A stretch of DNA of 64,000 nucleotides from Molossus alvarezi (Eukaryota > Chordata > Mammalia > Chiroptera > Molossidae), in the NCBI GenBank assembly GCA_037176705.1, contig CM073896.1:21712708-21776707 (forward strand). Reading direction: 5' to 3'. Shown here one piece after another: positions 23,839-34,370 of this stretch. Below the pieces are notes generated by a model, which was not told where the DNA came from, made no database searches, and worked only from the letters and a program-made list of their open reading frames with translations. The position numbers and the translations under genes are program-made. Each line of letters starts with the position of its first letter. Position 1 is the first letter of the stretch.

Positions 23839-26800
23839 TTATATTCCGTATATAAGTGAGATCATGTGGTATTTGTCTTTTTCTGCTTGGCTTCTTTCAC
23901 TTAGGATAATACTTTCCAGGTTGCTCCATGTCGTCTCAAAGGATAAGAGATCTTTCTTTCTTACCGCTGCATAGTACTCCATTGTGTATATGTACCACAG
24001 CTTTTTTATCCATTCGTCTACTGGTGGACACTTGGGCTGTTTCCAGATCTTAGCTATTGTAAATAGTGCTGCTATGAACATGGGGGTACATATATTCTTC
24101 CTGATTGGTGTTTCAGGCTTCTTAGGGTATATTCCCAGCAGTGAGATCACTGGGTCAAATGGAAGTTCAATTTTTAATTTTTTGAGGTAGCACCATATTA
24201 TTTTCCATAGCGGCTGCACCAGTCTGCATTCCCACCAGCAGTGTATTAGAGTCCCCTTTTCTCCACACCCTCGCCAACACTTGTTGTTTGATGATTTGTT
24301 GATGGCAGCCATTCTGACAGGTGTGAGGTGATACCTTATTGTTGTTTTAATTTGCATCTCTCTGATGATTAGTGATGTTGAGCATTTCTTCATATGTCTC
24401 TTGGCCATTTGTATGTCCTGTGTGGAGAGGTGTCTATTCAGCTCCTCTGCCCATTTTTTAATTGGGTTCTTTGTCTTCCTTTTATTGGGTTGTATGAGTA
24501 CTCTATACATATTGGAAATTAACCCCTTATCTGATATATCATTGGCAATGATGTTCTCCCATACAGTGGGTTGCCTTTCCATTTTGATGATTGTTTATTT
24601 TGCTGTGCAGAAGCTTTTTAGTTTGATGTAGTCCCATGTGTTCATTTTCTCCTTTATTTCTGTTGCCTTAGGTGATGTATCAGTGAAAATTCTGCTCCGT
24701 ATGATGTCTGAAATTTTGTTGCCTACATTTTCTTCTAGAATTTTTATGGATTCACGGGTCACATTTAAGTCTTTTATCCATTTGGAGTTTGTTTTTGTGT
24801 ATGGTGTAAGTTGATGGTTTAGTTTCATTTTTTTTGCATGTAGTTGTCCAATTTTCCCAACACCATTTATAAAAGAGGCTGCCTTTACTCCACTGTATGC
24901 TCTTGCCACCTTTGTCAAATATTAATTGAGCGTATTGCCTTGGGTCCATTTCTGGGTTTTCAGTTCTGTTCCACTGGTCTATATGCCTGTTCTTGTGCCA
25001 ATACCAGGCTGTTTTGGTTACAGTCGCTTTGTAGTATAACCTGATATCTGGTATTGTGATCCCACCTACTTTGTTCTTTTTTTTTCAAGATTGCTGTGGC
25101 TATTCGGGGTCTTTTTTGGTTCCATGTGAACTTTTGAAGTATTTGTTCTAGTTCTATGAAATATATCGTTGGTATGTTGATGGGGATTGCATTGAATCTA
25201 TAGATTGCTTTGGGTAGTATGGACATTTTAATGATGTTAATTCTTCGAATCCATGAACAGGTTATGTGCTTCCACTTTTTTATATCTTCCTCTATTTCTT
25301 TTTTCAATGACCTGTAGTTTTCTGCAAATAGGTCCTTTACTTCTTTGGTTAAATTTATTCCTAGGTATCTTAATTTTTTTGGCGTGATGGTAAATGGGAT
25401 TGTTTTTTCAGTTTCTCTTTCTGTGAGTTCATCATTGGTGTATAAGAATGCCCTCGATTTCTTGACGTTAATTTTGTATCCTGCTACTTTGCCAAATTCA
25501 TTTATTAAGTCTAGTAGACTTTTGGTGGAGTCTTTGGGCTTTTCTATGTGCAGTATCATGTCATCTGCAAATAATGACAGTTTCACTTCCTCCTTTCCAA
25601 TTTGGATCCCGTTTATTTTTTCTTCATGTCTGATTGCTGTGGCTAAGACTTCCAGTACAATGTTAAATAAGAGTGGCGAAAGTGGACATCCCTGTCTTGT
25701 TCCTTTTCTTAGTGGAAATGTTTTTAGTTTCTGTCCATTGAGTATGATGTTGGCTGTAGGTCTTTCATATATGGCCTTTATTATATCGAGGTATGATCCC
25801 TCTATTCCTACATTGCTGAGCGTTTTTATCAGAAATGGATGCTGGATTTTGTCAAATGATTTTTTAGCATCTATTGATATGATCATGTGGTTTTTATTCT
25901 TTATTTTGTTTATGTGGTGTATCACGTTTATTGATTTGCGAATACTGTACCAGCCTTGCATCCCTGGAATGAATCCCACTTGACTAATTTTTTTGATGTA
26001 TTTCTGGATCCGATTTGCTAATATTTTGTTCAGGATTTTGGTGTCTATGATCATCAGGGATATTGGCCTGTAGTTTTCTTTCTTCGTAGTGTCTTTTTCT
26101 GGTTTTGGAATTAGAATTATGCTGGCCTCATAGAACATGTTTGGAAGTCTTCCTTCTTCTTGAATTTTTTGAAATAGTTTGAGGAGAATGGGTGTTAGTT
26201 CTTTTTTGAATGTTTGGTAAAACTCCCCCGTGAAGCCATCTGGGCCTGGGCTTTTGTTTGCTGGGAGAGTCTTGATTGCCTCTTCAATTTCCTTAGTTGT
26301 TATTGGTCTGTTCAAGTTTTCTATTTCTTCCGGGAATAGTTTTGGGAGACTGTGTGTTTCTAGAAATTTGTCCATTTCGCTTAGATTGTCAAATTTGTTG
26401 CCATATAGTTGTTCACAGTAGTTGTTAATTATCTTTTGTATTTCCGTGGTGTTGGTTGTTACTTCTCCTCTTTCATTTCTGATTTTGTGTATTTGGGTTC
26501 TCTCTCTTTGTTTCTTGGTGAGTCTACCTAACGGTCCATCAATCTTGTTTATCTTTTCGAAAAACCAGCTCTTTGTTTCATTGATCCTTTGAATTGTTTT
26601 TTTTGGTCTCTATGTCATTTATTTCTGCTCTGATCTTTAGTATTTCCTTCCTTCTACTTGCTCTGGGGTTTTCTTTTTGTTTGCTTTCTAATTCTTTAAG
26701 TTGTGAGGTAAGACAGTCAATTAGAAATTTTTCTTGTTTTTTGAGGTAGGCCTGTAGTGCTATGAACCTCCCTCTCAGAACTGCTTTCGCTGCATCCCAT

Positions 26801-27657
26801 AGATTTTGTGGTGTTGTGTGTTCATTTTCATTGTTTTCCAGGAAGTTTTTAATTTCTTCCTTGATCTCCTCGGTGACCCATTCATTGTTTAATAACATGC
26901 TATTTAGCCTCCATGTGTTGAAATGTCTTTGCATGTTCTTGTTGCAATTGATTTCTAGTTTCATGCCATTGTGATCTGAGAAGATGCTTGATATGATTTC
27001 AATCTTCTTGAACTTGTAGAGATTTAGTTTGTGTCCTATCATGTGGTCTATCTTTGAGAATGTCCCATGTGCACTTGAGAAGAATGCGTATTCTGTAGTT
27101 TTGGGGTGTAATTCTCTATAGATATCTATTAAATCCAACTGGTCTAGTGCTTCACTTAGAGTCTCTGTTTCCTTGCTAATTTTTTGCCTAGAGGATCTAT
27201 CCAGTGCTGTCAACAGGGTGTTGAAGTCCCCTGGTATGATTGTATTGTTGTCGATTTCTCCTTGGAAGTCCTCCAGAAGATTTTTAATATATTTTGGTGC
27301 TCCTATATTGGGTGCATATATGTTTATCAAGGTTATATCTTCCTGTTGGATAGATCCTTTCAATATTATATAGTGGCCTTCTTTGTCTCTAGTTATGGTC
27401 TTCACTTTGAAATCTATTTTATCAGATATGAGAATTGCTACCCCAGCTTTTTTTTGCTTTCCATTTGCTTGGAAAATATTTTTCCATCCCTTCACTTTCA
27501 ACCTATGTGAGTCTTTTGTTGAGAGGTGGGTTTCTTGTAAACAACATATAGATGATTCATGCTTTCTTATCCAATCAGCTACTCTGTGTCTTTTTATGGG
27601 AGCATTCAATCCATTTACGTTTAAGGTGATTATTGATATGTACTTATTAATTGCCAT
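23839..27657 (-). pseudogene. L1 ORF2 (endonuclease / reverse transcriptase), nearly intact
   Basis: 3,819 bp, about 1,270 codons, the usual ORF2 length. The N-terminal AP endonuclease is open from the ATG at 27657 to 26578 and shows NVNGLN, QETHLS, PGDFNT and SDHNG, the expected metal-binding and catalytic motifs. The reverse transcriptase follows, with NYRPISL, an ISIDA first-aspartate motif and FADD at 25560-25571. The C-terminal CX3CX7HX4C zinc knuckle lies at about 24225-24280. Lesions: frameshifts at T-runs 26597-26604, 25077-25085 and 24828-24835, and one TAA at 24595-24597. The three frameshifts together restore the starting frame. The stop at 23839-23841 is the natural end. The protein would nick DNA and prime reverse transcription at the nick, but as read here it is interrupted. 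Confidence 0.95.
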
Positions 27658-27745
27658 TTTTGTTTAGTGTGGTTCTATTTTTCTTCCCATTTCTACTGCT
27701 AATTACAGCAGTCATTTTAACATTTCATGCAGTGCTGGTTTGGTG

Positions 27746-28597
27746 CTAATGTATTCCCTTAGCCTTTTTTTTGTCTGGGAAGCTCTTTATTTGATCTTCT
27801 ATTTTGAATGATAGCCTTGCTGGGTAGAGTAGTCTTGGATTCAGATTCTTGTTTTTCATGACTTTGATTACTTCATGCCATTCTCTTCTGGCCTGTAGTG
27901 TTTCTTGTGAGAAGTCAGCTGAGAGCCTTATGCGGTTCCCTTTGTAGGTAACCTGTTGCTTATCTCTTGCTGCTTTTAGGATTCTTTCTTTGTCTTTAAT
28001 TTATGGCATTTTAATTACTATGTGTCTTGGTGTGGGCCTGTTTGGGTTCTTCTTACTTGGGACTCTCTGTGCTTCTTGAACTTGAATGCCTTCTTCCTTC
28101 ACCAAATTAGGGAAGTTTTCTGTCACTATTTTTTTGAATATATTCTCTATCCCTTGCTCATTTTCTTCTTCTTCGGGGACTCCTATGATGCAAATATTAT
28201 TATGTTTCCAGTTGTCCCATAGTTCTCTTAAGCTGTCTTCCTGTTTTTTAATAGTTTTTTCCTTTTGTTTTTCTGATTGGTTGATTTTTTCTACCCTGTC
28301 TTCTAATTCACTGATCCGGTCCTCAGATTCCTCTACTCTGCTTTTTAAACCTTCCAATGTGTTTTTCATTTCTGATATGTCATTTTTTATCTCTTCTTGT
28401 TGGTTTTTAATTTCCAATTGGCTTATTTTCAGTGTCTCTATGTCCTTACTCATGCTGTTCAGCTTCCTCAAGATCATGGCTCTGAATTCTAGCTCTGTTA
28501 ACATGCTTAATTGCTCCACATTGATCTCATCTTCGGTGGAGGTCTCTTGCTCTTTCATTTGGCTTCTGTTTCTGTGTTTCACCATTTTGGCTATCAC
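27746..28597 (-). pseudogene. L1 ORF1 (RNA-binding chaperone) with one nonsense codon
   Basis: 284 codons from the ATG at 28597 (a second in-frame ATG, at MVKH, lies four codons on) to TAG at 27746-27748. The N-terminal half has heptad-like Leu/Ile/Glu/Lys repeats (about residues 40-115) typical of the ORF1p trimeric coiled coil. The RRM follows with NNICIIGVPE and HIVIKMP, then a conserved C-terminal part with LLYPARLSFKI. A single in-frame TAA at 28001-28003, at codon 199 just after HIVIKMP, replaces what is probably an AAA lysine codon. The frame is otherwise open. Function in the family: trimeric nucleic-acid chaperone that coats L1 RNA. Confidence 0.93.
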
Positions 28598-28639
28598 TGT
28601 GGCCTTTGGAGCCTGTCAAGTTTTCCCTGTGGGTGTTGG

Positions 28640-29407
28640 TGTTCTGCTGTTTGTGGCTCCCTCTCCTGTGTTTAGATGAGCGACGGAGGACCCACGTTGA
28701 ACACCACTGTCAAGTCTTACTTTCGTGATTAAAGTTGCCAGCCCAGGAAAGGTACTGTTATCCTCTAGCTTTTTGCCTGGAGGCTAGCAGTCTAGGTTAC
28801 TTGATTAGTTTTGGGTTGTCAGTTGATTGAAAAGCTCCCTCAGGTGCTTAGCACAAGGGGCTTTCATGAGGGTGGGGCAGATGCTGGTTGTTAATGAGCC
28901 TCAATTTGCACTTCAATGGCCCACAAGGTGGGGTTGGATCTCCGAGGGAGGGGCTGCTGCCTCTCTCAGAGCCCTGGGAAGGAGCAATGTGGCCACTGTC
29001 CTGAGTGGCTGCACTCAGCCAAAGCTCTGAGTGCCCTCCAGATCCCGAGTGTCCCAACACAGCTCCAGTCCAGTCTGCCCTCCCTCTGCCGGAGCCCAAG
29101 GTGAGTAGCTGTGGCTCTTTCAGCCTCTGTCCCGGCTCTGCGCTATGGTGCCCCCTGGGATTGTGACCCGAGGGCGCCGCTCCCAGCTAAGGCCGCTGCC
29201 AAGCTGCCGACCATGGGCTCCCAGCCCCCGTCTCGCACCCTCGCAAGCCTAGCAGGATGGAGTCAGTGTCCCTCGTTATATGGTCCTCGCAAGCTGCTTT
29301 TCTGTTCGTTTTTCCCGCCGATTTGTCTGTGTTAAAGTTGTAATTCCAATTTGGTTCTGGGAGATGGTCTGTGTAGCTTCCGTTCACTCTGCCGCCATTT
29401 TTCCTCC
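28640..29407 (-). promoter_or_regulatory. L1 5' UTR / internal promoter of the younger L1
   Basis: A GC- and CpG-richer block (about 28900-29320) upstream of ORF1 on the minus strand, ending at the element's first bases. The 5' terminus contains AAAATGGCGGC on the minus strand (29391-29401 region), which matches the YY1-type site that positions L1 transcription starts in other mammals. Promoter activity is inferred from family knowledge, not shown. Confidence 0.7.
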
Positions 29408-29422
29408 TGTCTCACCATTTTA

Positions 29423-30850
29423 ACAATCTCGTAGTTCTAGGCATGGTGAGGGATATTGGAATGTGTAGGCAGGTCTGTTTGTATCAAATAAGGCTGCTGT
29501 GTCTCCCAGACTATTTTGGTGTGTGGTGCCTCTTGCCTGCTGTGCATCATGGAGGCTTGACACCTGGCAGCTGGTATTGGTCTGTCATGCAGGTCTCAGC
29601 TCCCTGAGTTGTGCTGCTGCTTGGGCTGGGGCACTGCTCCTGATCCACCTCTGCTGCTGCTGCTGGGGATGGGACACAGCTGCTGATCTGTGCTGCGGCT
29701 TCCTGGAATGCATGGGTTCACCTGGTGCACTGCTGGGGTGCATGGGTCCTGCTGATATTTTGATGGAGTGTGTGGGCCCCACTGATACTCTGCTGCTGTT
29801 CATGGCTCCAGCTGGTGTGCTGCTGTGATGTGTGGGTCCCGCTGGTAATATGATGGGGTGTGTGGGTTCTGCTGGTATTCTGATGGGATACATGGGCCCC
29901 ACTGGTACTCTGCTGCTGTTCATGGCTCCAGCTGGTGTGCTGCTGGGGTGTGTGTCCAGCTGGTGCTTTTCTCGGGTGCGTGGGTCCAGCTGGTGTGTGC
30001 TGCTGCCTGGTGGGTCTCAGCTCTTGATCAGTTGCTGCCGGGGGTGAGTGGCAGCTCTCAGTTTGCACTGCTACTGCTGCTGCTGTGGCCAAGGGGTGCT
30101 CTCAGCTCCCAATCTTCTGCTGCTATTGGGGGCGGAGGGTGCTCTGCTCCTGGGACTTTGCTGCTGCCAGGGGGAGGGGCTCCACTCCAAATCTACTGCT
30201 ACAGTTGTCATGGCAGGTCTTGGCTGCCCGAGTCTTGCTGCTGTTTGGGCTGGGGCACCGCTCCTGATCAGCCTCATTTGATGCCGCTGGGGATGGGTCT
30301 CAGCTGCCGATCTGTGCTGCTGCTGGCTGGGGATGGATGTCTGCTCCCAAGCCTCTGCTGCTATTGGGGTTGGGCTCCACTCCTCACCAGTCACTGATAT
30401 TGTGGGGGAAGGTGCTGGGCTCTGATAAGGCTTCTGCTGTGGGGGTAGTGTTCTACTCCCATCCAGTTTTGGCTAGTGCAGCAGGCACCTTGATAGCACC
30501 AGTACTGTGCACTGATCTGCGTTGACACAGCAGAGTTCACTGGACTGATGGTGCAAGGCGCTCTGGTAGACTCAGGTTGCTTGGCCCTAGCCGCTCCCTA
30601 CTTCCTCCTCCCAGGGAAGACCAGGGATCTCCCAAAATGGCAGGACCTCCCAGGAGAAGCTCGCTGACGCACTGCTCACCGTGGTAGCTGGCTGCTCCCG
30701 TCCACAGCACAGGAACCTTCTGCCCCACGTTTCTGTACTGCTCAAGTTGGCTCGTCCACACGCACATCCATTCACACTTTCTCTCACACTTGCTCACATT
30801 CTCACACACTCCCTCTGGTCCTGCCTGCTGCCATCTCTTTTTCTATTTCC
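29423..30850 (-). promoter_or_regulatory. 5' UTR of the old L1, repeat-rich
   Basis: Continuation of the old L1 beyond the younger insertion: GC-rich, CTGCTG-rich sequence containing the 30-bp minisatellite and, at about 30000-30500, a looser series of GCTGCTG...GGGGATGGG...CTGATC blocks. Because 30-bp units preserve frame, several long open frames appear on both strands (for example 29585-29923 and 29718-30092 minus, 29858-30397 plus). I judge all of them repeat artefacts. Confidence 0.75.
29701..30000. repeat. 30-bp minisatellite with 120-bp higher-order unit
   Basis: About ten units with a consensus like TGCTGGGGTGTGTGGGTCCC + GCTGGTATTC. Units start in strict 30-bp register at 29701, 29731, 29761, 29791, 29821, 29851, 29881 and 29911. 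The pair of units at 29761-29820 reappears almost unchanged at 29881-29940, giving a 120-bp higher-order period. The last two units are shorter and irregular. Confidence 0.9.
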
Positions 30851-30862
30851 AATTAATTTTTT

Positions 30863-31035
30863 AATAGTGAAACCCACTCTCAGTAAGTCTTTTTCCAAAA
30901 AGAAAAACCAAAGTATGATATTCTTTCTGGAAAACTTGTCTGTCAGCAGTTTCATAATATAAGTGTTTCCGTCAAATCAGCCAAGATAAAAGAAGCAAAT
31001 TTTATTGAATTTAGTGAAAAGAAAAAAATATTCCA
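30863..31035. other. Non-genic flank
   Basis: Unique-looking DNA between the old L1 target duplication and a Ves SINE. Nothing else seen. Confidence 0.4.
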
Positions 31036-31275
31036 GTCCTGGCCAATTTGGCTCAGCGGTTAGAGCATGGCCTGCAGTCCAGGGAGACCCAGGTTCGGTT
31101 CCCGCTAAGGGCACGTACCTCGGTAGCAGTTTTTCCCTGGCCCTGGTTGGTCGTGCGGGTGGCAGCCATTCGATGTGTCCCTTTCACATCGATGTTTCTC
31201 TCTCTCTCTCCCTCCCACTCTATCTGAACAAAAAATGGAAAAATTTCCTCAGATGAGGATTAAAAAAAAAAAAAA
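31036..31275 (+). mobile_element. Ves SINE, GATGAGGAT-tailed variant
   Basis: Head GGCCAATTTGGCTCAGCGG, B box AGGTTCGGTTCCCGCTAAGG, core, CTCTCTCC tract, ACAAAAAATGGAAAAATTTCC and GATGAGGATTAAAA tail. A short duplication, ATTCCA, brackets it. Confidence 0.92.
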
Positions 31276-32780
31276 TTCCAAAAGAAGAAATCTTTATAAT
31301 TACAATCAGTGAAATACCTGTTACTATAAAAAAGACAAGATACACTCATCCATGTTCCATATACAAAGACAAATGTAAATAGTGGCTGTGAATGTAATTT
31401 GTCCATACAAAGAAGCACCCCAAATTTCTATGACATTTTAGATCATCAATGACAATATTTTGTTACATGTATCAAAGGCATTGGATTTATGATTATCTAC
31501 ACATACACATTAACTCAAATTTTCCTAAATCTGAATATTTTTTTATTCTCGATTTATAGAGAAGATATAATATGGTCTCAAAGAAAAAACCATATTGACT
31601 CCTCTCCCTTATTTATCACTACATTTTTTGTTGCCAAACTTAAGCCTTTAATTTCTCTCTGCAGTGTCTCAAATACTATAGTGAGTAAGAGTATAAAGAT
31701 GTTGTATTACATTTTCATTGCTTCTGTAAAAATTACATAAAACGTGTGGCTTAAGACACTGCAAATTTATTTACAGTTCTGTAGGTGAGAAGTTCAACAC
31801 AGATTTCACTGGGCTAAAATCAACGTGTCAGCAAGGTTGTATTTTGGGGGGAGGCTCTTGCGGATGATGCGTTTTCCTCTCTGTTCCTGTGTCCAGTGGC
31901 CATGCATGCATCTTGGCTCTGGGCCCCTTTTCTTCATCTTCAAAGTCAGCATGTTGCATGTCTCTGACCATTCCTCTGAAGTCATACCTCACTCTGACCC
32001 TGACCTCAGGCAGGAAAAGTTATTTTAATACCTCATAGATTGGGTTGGGCCCCTCTAGAACCTGCAAAATCCTTAACCTTAAACATAAATTTTGTATGGA
32101 ACCTGATTAAAACATAAACTTAAATTGAGAATTCAAAAGCAATTAGTTGTGGTACAACTAATTCTAAAACAGAAACAAAGAAATATTAATTAATATATTT
32201 GTAATTTCTATATTTTAAAGTATATTAGTTCAAAACTACAAGTATCATTGCTTTAGAACTAGTATGTCTCAAGCATTTTTTTAAAAAAATATATTTTTAT
32301 AAGCATCATGGAGGGCCATAACGCTTTTACTTCCAAAATGTGCATATACAGAGAATTTTGAAAACTATTTTTAGGGCACAAGAAATCTTTGAAGTAGAAC
32401 CATAAATTCTCATGTTGTGACTAGAAAAGTTTTAAATAACTATGCATACTATAAAGATGGCATGACAACTCTGTGTATTTGCGCACACTCTTGCCAATAA
32501 AATGTTTGTGAAACACCTCTACTTATATATGCTGTACACTCTGATCTTATTTTATTTTGTTTGATCCCGTTAGATTTTATTTTAAAAACTTGCCTATCCC
32601 TCGAACTTGATCTCCTGGCCCTTTACTTCATCGCAACCCATAAATGGGTCAATTCACAGTTTGAAAAATGTGCTGTAAGGCTCTCAGAATTCTGTATTAA
32701 AAAGTAATGCTTGAGGTTTTACATAAAAATACAGCTCTAAGCGCTGTGCCATAGAGAACTAGGTATATCTTAACCGTGTT
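31276..32780. other. Non-genic stretch
   Basis: No gene or repeat recognised. Open frames at 31489-31740 and 31825-32028 (plus) lack any recognisable motif. Confidence 0.4.
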
Positions 32781-32795
32781 CATCTTACAATTCTT

Positions 32796-33012
32796 TTCAA
32801 TTTTTTTTTTCTTTGTTGACTTTAGAGAGAGAAAAAGGGAGAAGGGGAGAGAGATGGAAACACAAATGAGAGAGAATACCGATTTGCCACCTCCTGCATG
32901 CCCCCACTGGGGATCAGGCCCACCACCAGGGCATGTGCCCTGACTGGGAATCCAACTGGTGATCTCTCGGTGCTGGGTCGACGCTCAACCACTGAGCTAC
33001 ACCAGCTGGGCA
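32796..33012 (-). mobile_element. Ves SINE
   Basis: Minus-strand Ves with all parts. The target duplication CATCTTA(C/T)AATTCTT (32781-32795 and 33013-33027) has one mismatch in 15 bp. Confidence 0.93.
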
Positions 33013-33027
33013 CATCTTATAATTCTT

Positions 33028-34134
33028 AAAAAAACAAATGGAAAGAGTGAAAACCATCACCATTACTGACAGTCTGTCGATTGTGTGCATGTGTGTATCT
33101 ATCAATCTATATTCATCAAGTCTGAGAAAATTCTGAAAGCATTTTGAAATGCTGTGTACTAAAAACACCCAATAAAATAGTTTTCAAGTAGAACTTTTTC
33201 TAATTTCAGTTTTTGAGCTATTCTATTGTTATCATGTATTTACTTTGGTATCTTAAATTATCTTCTCAACTCAAAAGGAAACAAAGACATGTATGCATTA
33301 AAACCAATTTATCTGTACCGCTGGTTTATTTCTTAATTTGATGTGTTTCTAAACACAGAAATCTTACTCCCTCATTCAAAATAGAAAGAACCAAAAGCAT
33401 GTGAGAAGCCGAGTCAGGACCTGTTTTCATGCATTCATCTTGCTACCAGGCCTCAGGACACGTGTGTGATAGAATTGCTAAGTGCATTTCCAGGGTATAC
33501 CTGAAAGGGGTTCCAGAGTATACGTTGTTTGAAAGTGACTTTAATCCAAGGCCAGAGCACTGCTAGTTTCACAGTCAATTCCCATGCCATAGATTCGAAT
33601 CTAGGCTAGTATCACTCTCCTTTCATGTTTCTGCCTTTCTGTTAGATTCGAGGTATAAGCAGCACATCAGCTAATGAGCAATTTCATCATTCCTGTATCC
33701 CAACACTGCATTCTACTTTTAAATAGAAATGTGCAATGTCTTTTTTAAAATTAATATACAATTTTAATAAGGGCTACAACATCAAAGAATATCTAATTCA
33801 GATAGTTACATGAATATCCCAACTGCAGAGATGTTTGTAAATTCTGGAACAACAATTTAAAAATCTCAACTAATGGCAGTGTGTAGGGACAAGTTTCAAG
33901 CAGAGCCATCATCCAGAGTTAGCCAATTCTGCTTTCTTCCCAGGAAATTGTTACTTAGAACGTCATTTAAAATTATATTTGTGTAATTTGTGAAGGATTT
34001 ATAACATGTCAATGTTCATCTCACCTTTTTGAGGTTTCTAGATTTTAAAAATATATCTGGAAGACAATTTCTTTAAATATTTACAGTTTGTCTAAATACA
34101 GTATAGTATTATATTAAATTATTATAATTTTTAT
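33028..34134. other. Non-genic stretch
   Basis: No gene or repeat recognised. Confidence 0.4.
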
Positions 34135-34370
34135 TTAAACTAGCACTCATACCACTTACAATATATCATGGACTATTTTAAGTAGTAGTAATTGTTGTTC
34201 TTCTTCCTGATCTTCTTCTTCTTCTTCCTCCAACTCATCTACCACCACCATTGTCATCATCATCATCATCATTAATTATCTTCATAACAGCCCTATAAAG
34301 TAAGCACTATTATTAGAAGTCACCTGCTAATGTCACACACAAGGAGGGAGCAAAGCCTGGTGCATTTTGT
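34135..34370 (-). mobile_element. MIR SINE relic with trinucleotide expansion
   Basis: The complement of the MIR 3' part (GCACTCATACCACTTACAATA...CTATTTTAAGTAG) is followed, after a CTT/CAT-rich run at 34194-34275, by ATTATCTTCATAACAGCCC and TAAGCACTATTATTAG, the complement of the MIR core. The simple repeat evidently grew inside the MIR. Confidence 0.6.
34194..34275. repeat. (CTT)n / (CAT)n simple repeat
   Basis: TTC/CTT units followed by CCA and CATCATCAT units. Embedded in the MIR relic. Confidence 0.8.

Larger units (their letters stand above)
23572..29407 (-). mobile_element. Younger full-length L1, antisense
   Basis: A complete element of about 5.84 kb. The 3' end has a (TTTTA)n run, that is a (TAAAA)n tail on its own strand. 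ORF2 (23839-27657), an 88-bp spacer, ORF1 (27746-28597) and a GC-rich 5' UTR follow, ending at 29407 with GGAGGAAAAATGGCGGCAG on the minus strand. The 14-15-bp target duplication TGTCTCACCATTTT(A) is exact (23558-23572 and 29408-29422). The reconstructed empty site reads TTTT/AACA, an ideal L1 endonuclease target. Much less decayed than every other L1 here. Confidence 0.95.
18513..30850 (-). mobile_element. Old full-length L1, antisense, split by a younger L1
   Basis: The T-rich 3' end begins near 18513. ORF2 complement runs to about 22568 and ORF1 from about 22660. The copy is interrupted at 23558-29422 by a complete younger L1, then continues as 5' UTR at 29423-30850. Removing the insert leaves about 6.5 kb, a full-length L1. 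A putative target duplication AATTAATTTTT occurs at 18497-18507 and 30851-30861, with a TTTTTT/AA endonuclease-type site at the right. The 5' end on the minus strand begins close to GAGATGGCAGCAGG. Confidence 0.85.

Noticed and set aside
25345..25983. 212-codon plus-strand open frame (also 28086-28679, 197 codons)
   Set aside because: It is the antisense shadow of the well-conserved L1 ORF2 reverse transcriptase (and of ORF1 in the second case). The real coding strand is minus.
29701..30000. CRISPR-like array
   Set aside because: Repeats are contiguous with no unique spacers, and the genome is mammalian.
29499..30397. Long overlapping open frames on both strands
   Set aside because: They coincide with a tandem array whose 30-bp unit preserves frame and with CTG-rich L1 5' UTR. 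Low-complexity products, with no start context or domain.
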